Origin: JALOAT01 sp041677345
GTDB lineage: Bacteria; Pseudomonadota; Gammaproteobacteria; Thiohalomonadales; Thiohalomonadaceae
Direction of reading: 5' to 3'
Length of the DNA: 15,436 nucleotides
Assembly: GCA_041677345.1 (NCBI GenBank)
Contig: JBAYQE010000064.1
Location: 1-15,436, forward strand
This document shows, in pieces, positions 7,399-13,268 of the stretch. How positions within the stretch are numbered: the first letter of the stretch is position 1; every line of letters starts with the position of its first letter. Under the pieces are notes generated by a model. The model had not been told where the DNA came from, made no database searches, and was given only the letters and a program-made list of their open reading frames with translations. A program made the translations under genes and the position numbers.

Positions 7399-8754
7399 CT
7401 ACGGGATGTTTTCCTGCTCCACCGTCGCCGCATGGCCAAGGCCGTTCGCCACGGCGGGAAGAATGCCCTTCTCCACGTAAACGGGGTGCATCTTCTCACG
7501 CAGTTCCGGCAGTTTACGGCTGAAGAGGAGGGCTCCCAACAGGCAGAGCGCACCGCCCATGAGCACCGTCAACGGTGCCCCCACGCGTGTCGCGGCCGCC
7601 CCTGCCAGCAGACTGCCGAAGGGCGACATACCCGTGAAGGCGACCGCATAGAGTGCCATCACCCGTCCGCGCATGTCGTCGCGTACCAGGGTCTGGATCA
7701 GTGTGTTGCTGGAGGCCAGGTGAAGCATGAACCCCACCCCGGTGAGGACCATCAGGCCCAGGGATAGCACCAACGACGTGGACAGGCCCACACCGATCAG
7801 ACTGGCACCGAAGGTGGCCGCCGCCAGCGGGATCAGTCGCCCCAGGCCTAGTACCGAATGCCGTGACGCCAGATACAACGCCCCACAGGTGGCGCCAAAC
7901 CCCATGGCGCCCATAAGAAACCCCAGGGTATCCGAGCCACCATCGAGGACCTGCGTGGCGATGACCGGCAGCAACACCGCGTAGGGCATGCCTACGAATC
8001 CGATGAGTGCGAGCAGCAAGAGGATGGCACGTATCGGCATGGAGCCGCGCACGTAGCCGAAGCCATCCACCAGTTCGTGCAGCACCCGGTGTGACTTGCG
8101 AGCTGGTCGTCGGACCAGTCCGCGCATCGCGAGCAGCGAAGTGATTACCGCGAGGTAGCTCAGGCCGTCGAGGAAGAAGCACCAGCCCTCGCCCACCCAC
8201 GCGATCAGCACCCCGGCGAGGCTCGGGCCCACCAGGCGTGAACCGTTCACCATGGTGGAATTGAGGGCAATGGCATTGGGCAGATCGGCGCGATCATCCA
8301 CCAGGTCCACCAGCAGCGCCTGCCGCGTCGGCATGTCGAAAGCATTGATCACGCCCTGGATCAACTGCAGCACGATCACATGCCAGACCTCCACCCAGCC
8401 GGTGAGCGTGAGACCAGCCAGCGTGAACACCTGCAGCATGGCGAGCACTTGCGTGACCACCAGGAGGCGATGGCGATCGAGCCGGTCGACCCACACACCG
8501 GCCACCGGTGCCAGCAGTAGCGTCGGCACATGGCCGATGAACGCCACCAAGCCGAGCATCTCAGGCGAATGGGTCAGGCGCCACACCAGCCAACTGGTGG
8601 TCAGCCGTGTCATCCACGCACCTATCAGGGAGATGCTCTGGCCGGTGAAGTACAGGCGGTAATTACGAAAACGCAGCGCACGCACCATATGCACCAGGCC
8701 CGAGGTGGACCTGCCCGGTGCGCGCGGCTTCGGTGCAACGCGGCGTTCGGCCAT
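7399..8754 (-). CDS. MFS transporter (MFS_3 / EntS-like exporter)
   Basis: This 451-residue major facilitator has about 12 hydrophobic segments and is of the MFS_3 type, whose best-known member is the enterobactin exporter EntS. Motif A between helices 2 and 3 is clear (GVWVDRLDRHRL, with D90, R91 and R94). The first helix begins after the typical ALRFRNYRLYFTGQSIS. The central loop with RRPARKS and the second-half region DDMRGRVMALY also fit the group. It would use the proton gradient to export a small molecule; the substrate cannot be read from sequence. The ATG at 8754 has no close Shine-Dalgarno sequence, and an in-frame ATG at 8688 is an alternative that leaves all helices intact. A strong -10 box lies upstream at 8867-8872. 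The methyltransferase gene follows on the same strand. Confidence 0.92.
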   Translation of the reverse strand: MAERRVAPKPRAPGRSTSGLVHMVRALRFRNYRLYFTGQSISLIGAWMTRLTTSWLVWRLTHSPEMLGLVAFIGHVPTLLLAPVAGVWVDRLDRHRLLVVTQVLAMLQVFTLAGLTLTGWVEVWHVIVLQLIQGVINAFDMPTRQALLVDLVDDRADLPNAIALNSTMVNGSRLVGPSLAGVLIAWVGEGWCFFLDGLSYLAVITSLLAMRGLVRRPARKSHRVLHELVDGFGYVRGSMPIRAILLLLALIGFVGMPYAVLLPVIATQVLDGGSDTLGFLMGAMGFGATCGALYLASRHSVLGLGRLIPLAAATFGASLIGVGLSTSLVLSLGLMVLTGVGFMLHLASSNTLIQTLVRDDMRGRVMALYAVAFTGMSPFGSLLAGAAATRVGAPLTVLMGGALCLLGALLFSRKLPELREKMHPVYVEKGILPAVANGLGHAATVEQENIP

Positions 8755-9055
8755 GGGAGTGCTGACGGGTCTTACTAGGGTTCCTTGGGGGGAATGGCGC
8801 GCAGCGATCAGCGAAGGGCTGCAACGGGTGACCGCAGTGGTTCAGGGCGCGCGCCGCCAAGCGCCCATTATAGATGGCCCGGGGTCTCGATGTCCGGGAC
8901 GCTGCCTCATTCGCGCAGCGCTGCGTTGAACTGCGGGTCTCGTGGCTTAAGGTTAAGAAGGAAGAGGGTTATGACGGAGCAAAGCCGGACGGCGGCATGC
9001 AAGGCATGTCGCGCAAGTGGATAGCGAAACCTGACCACTCCCTTGAGGTGAACCC
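8755..9055. other. 301-bp divergent spacer between the exporter and alcohol dehydrogenase genes
   Basis: No convincing gene lies here. The spacer holds the exporter promoter candidate, a 12-bp perfect palindrome CGCAGCGCTGCG (8914-8925), a small dyad CTTAA-GG-TTAAG (8946-8957), a possible 17-codon reading frame at 8971-9024 behind AGGAAGAGG, and the ribosome binding site GAGGTG (9045-9050) of the dehydrogenase gene. I found no good sigma70 promoter for the dehydrogenase. Confidence 0.6.
8867..8896 (-). promoter_or_regulatory. Candidate promoter of the MFS exporter operon
   Basis: On the - strand a perfect TATAAT (8872-8867) is preceded, after an 18-base spacer, by CGGACA (8896-8891), which matches four of six -35 bases. 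Transcription would start near 8860, leaving a leader of roughly 105 bases before the ATG at 8754. Confidence 0.45.
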
Positions 9056-10153
9056 ATGGCCACCAAGATGAAAGCCACCGTATTCATCGAACCGGGCCGG
9101 CTCGAACTGGTCGAGAAGCCGATCCCCGACGTTGGGCCCAATGATGCATTGATGCGCATCACCACCACCACCATCTGTGGCACGGATATCCATATCCTCA
9201 AGGGCGAGTACCCGGTGGCCAAGGGCCTGACCATCGGCCACGAGCCGGTCGGGGTGATCGAGAAACTGGGCAGTGCCGTACAGGGTTACACCGAAGGCCA
9301 GCGGGTCATCGCCGGCGCCATCTGCCCGAGCTTCACGTCGTATTCGAGCCAGGACGGGTTTCCGTCCCAGGACGGCAGCTATCTCATTCCGAGCGGCAAG
9401 GTCGGCGGACATGGCTACAAGGCAACCGCAGGCTGGCGCTTCGGCAATCTTATCGATGGCACCCAGGCCGAATACGTGCTGGTCCCCGACGCACAGGCCA
9501 ATCTCGCACCCGTTCCCGATGGCCTGACCGACGAGCAGGTGTTGATGTGCCCCGACATCATGTCCACGGGATTCAAAGGCGCGGAAAACGCCAATATTCG
9601 CATCGGCGACACTGTGGTGATTTTCGCACAAGGCCCCATCGGCCTGTGTGCAACGGCGGGCGCACGACTGCTCGGCGCCACCACCATCATCGCGGTGGAT
9701 GGCAACGATCACCGGCTGGGTATTTCCAAGGTGATGGGTGCCGACGTGACCCTCAACTTCAAGAACTGCGATGTGGTGGACGAAGTAATGAAGCTGACCG
9801 GTGGGCGCGGTGCCGATGCCTCCATCGAAGCGCTCGGCCTGCAGTCCACCTTCGAATCGGCCTTACGCGTGCTGAAGCCCGGTGGGACGCTCTCGAGCCT
9901 GGGTGTGTATTCCAGCGACCTGAAAATCCCGCTGGAACCCTTCGCCGCCGGCCTTGGTGATCACAGGATCAACACGGCCCTGTGCCCCGGTGGCAAGGAG
10001 CGTATGCGCCGCCTCATCAATGTGGTGGAATCCGGCCGCGTGGATCTCAACGTCCTGGTCACGCACCACTTCAAGCTCGATGACATCCTGGCCGCCTACG
10101 ACCTGTTCGCCAACCAACGTGAAGGCGTGCTGAAGGTGGCCATCAAGCCATGA
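9056..10153 (+). CDS. Zinc-type NAD(P)-dependent alcohol dehydrogenase
   Basis: This 365-residue medium-chain dehydrogenase/reductase should oxidise or reduce a short secondary or primary alcohol/carbonyl pair in the cytoplasm. The catalytic zinc ligands are visible: C41 (CGTD), H62-E63 (GHEPVG) and D167 (CPDIMSTG), the Cys/His/Asp pattern of the Clostridium beijerinckii isopropanol dehydrogenase group. The C-terminal stretches VMKLTGGRGAD and LCPGGKERMRRL also resemble that group. The cofactor site is AQGPIGLCA (191-199), and D215 at the end of the second strand (IAVDGND) favours NAD over NADP. The segment where structural-zinc cysteines normally cluster (CPSFTSYSSQDG, from C90) has only one Cys, so the structural zinc is probably absent. 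GAGGTG lies 5 bases upstream of the ATG. The natural substrate is not known. Confidence 0.93.
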   Translation: MATKMKATVFIEPGRLELVEKPIPDVGPNDALMRITTTTICGTDIHILKGEYPVAKGLTIGHEPVGVIEKLGSAVQGYTEGQRVIAGAICPSFTSYSSQDGFPSQDGSYLIPSGKVGGHGYKATAGWRFGNLIDGTQAEYVLVPDAQANLAPVPDGLTDEQVLMCPDIMSTGFKGAENANIRIGDTVVIFAQGPIGLCATAGARLLGATTIIAVDGNDHRLGISKVMGADVTLNFKNCDVVDEVMKLTGGRGADASIEALGLQSTFESALRVLKPGGTLSSLGVYSSDLKIPLEPFAAGLGDHRINTALCPGGKERMRRLINVVESGRVDLNVLVTHHFKLDDILAAYDLFANQREGVLKVAIKP

Positions 10154-10160
10154 GCCGGGC

Positions 10161-10183
10161 GGGGCGCGCCTGACATGCGCCCC
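10161..10183. terminator. Stem-loop between converging adh and mrpG
   Basis: GGGGCGC (10161-10167) pairs perfectly with GCGCCCC (10177-10183) around a 9-base loop, in the 38 bases between the stop codons of the dehydrogenase gene and mrpG. No T-tract follows on either strand, so it is at best a weak bidirectional terminator. Confidence 0.35.
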
Positions 10184-10191
10184 CTCTCCAC

Positions 10192-10551
10192 CTAGCGTCG
10201 TTCCCTGCGCAGATAGATTTTTGCCACGTGTTTGCCCGCGCGCAGGTCGCGGTACACGGCCACGCGCATGATCATCATGGCGACCACCGGGGCGGTCAGG
10301 AGCACGAACACCGCGATCAGCAACTCGTGAATCACCCAGCGCGACTGCAGCACGCTGAAATGGATCATGGACGCGACCAGCACGCAGCCTGTGCCCAGGG
10401 TGATGGTGATGGCGGGGCCATGGATGCGCTGGTAGAAGCTCGGCAGACGCATGAGACCCAGGGCACCAATGAGGATGATGCTGCCGCCAAGGACCAGCAG
10501 CAGCGCCACCGGTATCGCCGCCCACGCCGGCAGGGCCTCGACCCCGTTCAT
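10192..10551 (-). CDS. mrpG: Mrp cation/proton antiporter subunit G
   Basis: This 119-residue small membrane subunit of the Mrp (Mnh/Pha) complex is the last gene of the operon. It has three hydrophobic segments (about 12-35, 45-66 and 74-95) and the family-typical LGLMRLPSFYQRIHGPA between the first two. The C-terminus ends in a basic tail (YLRRERR). The ATG overlaps the mrpF stop codon as ATGA and has GGGGAG upstream, so translation is probably coupled to mrpF. MrpG is required with the other subunits for cation/proton exchange, though its own mechanism is unclear. The open frame continues upstream to 10785, but that part is mrpF read in another frame. Confidence 0.93.
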   Translation of the reverse strand: MNGVEALPAWAAIPVALLLVLGGSIILIGALGLMRLPSFYQRIHGPAITITLGTGCVLVASMIHFSVLQSRWVIHELLIAVFVLLTAPVVAMMIMRVAVYRDLRAGKHVAKIYLRRERR

Positions 10552-10826
10552 TCGATGATCTCCCCACGCATGAGGAACTTGGCCAGTGCAATGGTGGATA
10601 CGAACCCAAGCAATGCGATGATGAGCGCCGCATCGAAATACACCAGACTGCCGAAGCGGAGCCCCAGCGCCAGTGCCAACAGCATGGAGCACATCCACAG
10701 GGTATCCAGTGCCAGTACCCGGTCTTGGGCCGACGGGCCGATGAGCAGGCGCACGGTGCAGAACAGCATGGAGAGCACGATGCACACGAGCACGAATCCG
10801 ATGGCCAGTTCGAGCAGCAGGGTCAT
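10548..10826 (-). CDS. mrpF: Mrp cation/proton antiporter subunit F
   Basis: This 92-residue product has three predicted helices (about 5-27, 36-56 and 61-83) and the MrpF/PhaF hallmark LIGPSAQDRVLALDTL, with D35, R36 and D41. It starts at an ATG that overlaps the mrpE stop codon (ATGA), preceded by GGAG at a normal distance, and its own stop overlaps mrpG in the same way. It is a membrane subunit of the Mrp complex; small subunits such as this one help form the membrane module beside MrpA and MrpD. An upstream in-frame start at 10895 would overlap mrpE by 70 bases and adds no conserved sequence. Confidence 0.93.
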   Translation of the reverse strand: MTLLLELAIGFVLVCIVLSMLFCTVRLLIGPSAQDRVLALDTLWMCSMLLALALGLRFGSLVYFDAALIIALLGFVSTIALAKFLMRGEIIE

Positions 10827-11326
10827 GGCGTCACTCCGTCGAAAACCTCGATCAGCGGTTTTTCGTAGCAGTTCTTGATGGTGTCGATCCACCATTTTTC
10901 GTCATAAAGGTCGAACACGTGCAGGGCCAGGTCATGGGTGCCGGGGAGGATCTCAACCCATACGGTGCCCGGCGTGGCGTTGATGAGCATGGACAACAGC
11001 GCGAGGCCATAGGGATTCTTCAGATCCAGCGGCACACGGATGAATTGTGAGTTCACGCCCTCCGGATGGGCGAACAGAATGATGCGGCCTACGTTGAAGG
11101 CCGAGCGCACGATCTCGACGGAGGCCATGGACAGCAGCCGCAACAGTGCCCCCAGTTTGCGTGGGCGCGGATCGCCCAGCGGCTGCAGGGAACGGGTCAG
11201 CAGGGGCACCGTGAACGCAAGCACCGAACCCATCAGCAGGTGGGCCGGTGCCAGGTTGTGGTTGAGCAGCAACCAGGTGAGCAGCAGACCCAGCGAGGTG
11301 AACGGGGCGGGCAACCAGCGCTTCAT
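10823..11326 (-). CDS. mrpE: Mrp cation/proton antiporter subunit E
   Basis: This 167-residue MrpE/PhaE family protein has hydrophobic N-terminal helices (about 9-48) and the conserved middle region with IVRSAFNVGRIIL and INATPGTVWVEI (116-126). The hydrophilic C-terminal domain (about 127-167) ends in ENCYEK-like NCYEKPLIEVFDG. It starts at an ATG overlapping the mrpD stop codon (ATGA) behind the strong Shine-Dalgarno run GGGGAGGAGGGG. The same frame stays open upstream to 12067 across mrpD, but that stretch is arginine- and glycine-rich antisense-like noise and not part of the protein. MrpE is a membrane subunit that can be partly dispensable for activity in studied Mrp systems but is normally part of the complex. 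Confidence 0.94.
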   Translation of the reverse strand: MKRWLPAPFTSLGLLLTWLLLNHNLAPAHLLMGSVLAFTVPLLTRSLQPLGDPRPRKLGALLRLLSMASVEIVRSAFNVGRIILFAHPEGVNSQFIRVPLDLKNPYGLALLSMLINATPGTVWVEILPGTHDLALHVFDLYDEKWWIDTIKNCYEKPLIEVFDGVTP

Positions 11327-12933
11327 GGCCCCTCCTCCCCCACCACCGGCTGTGCGAGCACCCGTTGCACATAAACACCGGGCTGATGCAGGACTGCACT
11401 GGTGCGCTCCAGGTAGGCGAATACGGGACCGGCCTGGATGGTGAGCGCCACGCACAACAGCACCAGCAGGGTGACCGGCGCCGCCTCCATGAATTGCAGA
11501 CGCGGCGGCGCCACGGGCGAGGCCCAGAAGGTACGCACGCCGAACCGCATGAAGGCGATGATCGCTGCGAGCCCTGACACCAGTAACAGGGCCATGAGAC
11601 TCCAGGCCATGGTGCCGGCAACGGCACCCGCGCCGTCCGGATTGAGCAAGGCGTGGAACAGGCCGAACTTGGCGACGAATCCCGACAGCGGCGGCAGGCC
11701 GGCGATGATCAGTGCACAAGCGACGAAGAACAGGCCGAGGAAGGCCAGCGATGCCGGAATGCCCCGGCCCACGGGCTGTTGCGGGGATTCTTCGAAGCCA
11801 AAGGCCTCCATGGTCACCGCGAGCATCGCCGCTGCCGGCGAACGGATGCGATCGTTCAACTCCACCAGCAGCATGAAAGCGGCAATGGCGAGCGTGGAAC
11901 TCAGCAGGTAAAACAGCCCCGCCGTGACCACCGACGCCTGCCCGTAGCCGAGTACCGCCAGCAAGGTGCCGGATGAGACGATGGCGGCATAGCCGGCCAG
12001 GCGCCCCTGTTCCTGGGCGGAAAGCATCCCTACGGCACCGAACGCAATGGTTGCCATGCCGCCCCACAGGAGGGCTTCACGACCAAACCCCGCCACTGCA
12101 CCTGCAGCATCTGAAAACACCAGCAGCCACACCCGGAAGATCACATAGATGCCCACCTTGGTCATGAGCACGAAAATGGCTGCGACCGGTGGCGACGCCG
12201 CGGCATAGGCAGTGGGCAGCCAGAAGCCCAGTGGCCATATGGCGCCTTTCACCAGGAAGGCGACCACCAGCACCGCCATGGCGGTCTTCAGCAGCATCAG
12301 GTCATCCGCGTCGAGCGCCACCACGCGACCGGCCAGGTCTGCCATGTTCAACGTGCCGGCGGCGGCGTACACCAGCGCCACGCCGATCAGGAATACCAGC
12401 GAGGCGACCAGATTTATCGCGATGTACTGCAGCCCGGCGCGAATGCGCGGCATGTTGTAGCCGTGCAGCAGCAGGCCGTAGGATGCGGCCAGCATGACCT
12501 CGAAGAACACGAACAGGTTGAACAGGTCATGGGTGAGAAAGGCGCCGTTGATGCCCATGAGCTGGAACTGGAACAGCGAATGGAAGTGCACGCCGATGCG
12601 GCTCCAACTCTGCATGGAATACAGGAGTGCGGCGACGGCGATCAGCGCCGCGAGCGTCAGCAACATGGCCGACAGGCGGTCCACCACCAGGGTGATACCG
12701 AAGGGTGCTGCCCAGTTCGCGGCCAGGTAGACCCCCATGCCGCCGGGCCAATGACCGCCATCGGTCAAGGCCACGAGCATGAGCGCCACGCCCAGCATGG
12801 TGAGCACGGAGAGCAGGTTCACTGCGAACTTGAAGCGGTGATGGCTTTCCCCTACCGGGATCAGCAGTGCACCCGTCAACAGCGGCAACAGCACCGGCGC
12901 GAGGATGAGGTGTTCGAGCCAGCCCATGCTCAT
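11323..12933 (-). CDS. mrpD: Mrp cation/proton antiporter subunit D (proton-translocating)
   Basis: This 536-residue subunit is homologous to the NuoM/NuoN proton-pumping subunits of complex I and has about 14 hydrophobic segments. Key charged residues of the family are present: E145 in the helix LFNLFVFFEVMLAASYG, K229 in FLVKGAIWPLGFWLPTAY and K259 in LMTKVGIYVIFR. A later conserved segment reads AGLPPLSGFVAKFGLF. With MrpA it forms the ion-translocating core in the cytoplasmic membrane. AGGAG lies 8 bases upstream of the ATG, which overlaps the mrpC stop codon (ATGA); a second ATG two codons later is possible but less well placed. Length is close to other MrpD proteins (about 490-550). Confidence 0.96.
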   Translation of the reverse strand: MSMGWLEHLILAPVLLPLLTGALLIPVGESHHRFKFAVNLLSVLTMLGVALMLVALTDGGHWPGGMGVYLAANWAAPFGITLVVDRLSAMLLTLAALIAVAALLYSMQSWSRIGVHFHSLFQFQLMGINGAFLTHDLFNLFVFFEVMLAASYGLLLHGYNMPRIRAGLQYIAINLVASLVFLIGVALVYAAAGTLNMADLAGRVVALDADDLMLLKTAMAVLVVAFLVKGAIWPLGFWLPTAYAAASPPVAAIFVLMTKVGIYVIFRVWLLVFSDAAGAVAGFGREALLWGGMATIAFGAVGMLSAQEQGRLAGYAAIVSSGTLLAVLGYGQASVVTAGLFYLLSSTLAIAAFMLLVELNDRIRSPAAAMLAVTMEAFGFEESPQQPVGRGIPASLAFLGLFFVACALIIAGLPPLSGFVAKFGLFHALLNPDGAGAVAGTMAWSLMALLLVSGLAAIIAFMRFGVRTFWASPVAPPRLQFMEAAPVTLLVLLCVALTIQAGPVFAYLERTSAVLHQPGVYVQRVLAQPVVGEEGP

Positions 12934-13268
12934 GACTCGGGCTCCTGGCCGTCCACGTGGTCGGTGCCGGTGACGCCACGCGATCCGATCATCATCACCA
13001 GATAGAGGGCCGTGGTGGCGAAACCGATGACGATGGCGGTGAGTACCAGCGCCTGGGGCAGCGGATCGGCCATGGCCGCCGGCTCGGGCAAACCGTCGAG
13101 CAGGGGCGGCTTACCCACGGTCACACGCCCCATGATGAAGATGAACAGGTTGACGGCATAGGACATGAGCAGCAGCCCCATGATCACCTGGAAGGTGCGC
13201 GGGCGCAGCACCAGCCAGATGCCCGACCCGAACAGCACGCCGATGACAAGGGCGAGGATGGCGTTCAC
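12930..13268 (-). CDS. mrpC: Mrp cation/proton antiporter subunit C
   Basis: This 112-residue subunit is homologous to NuoK, with three hydrophobic helices (about 3-20, 26-48 and 72-94). Typical segments are GIWLVLRPRTFQVIMGLLLM, SYAVNLFIFIMGR and PLPQALVLTAIVIGFA. The start is GTG, overlapping the mrpA stop codon as GTGA, with GGGAGGT just upstream. The C-terminal tail (about 97-112) is acidic and hydrophilic and varies in the family. It contributes to the membrane module joining MrpA to MrpD. Confidence 0.95.
   Translation of the reverse strand: MNAILALVIGVLFGSGIWLVLRPRTFQVIMGLLLMSYAVNLFIFIMGRVTVGKPPLLDGLPEPAAMADPLPQALVLTAIVIGFATTALYLVMMIGSRGVTGTDHVDGQEPES

Noticed and set aside
8874..9071. 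65-codon open frame on the + strand before the dehydrogenase.
   Set aside because: It runs into the dehydrogenase start out of frame, lacks a ribosome binding site and has no recognisable motif.
11327..12067. N-terminal 247-codon extension in frame with mrpE.
   Set aside because: It overlaps mrpD out of frame and has noise-like Arg/Gly/His composition; the ATGA junction and strong Shine-Dalgarno sequence set the mrpE start at 11326.
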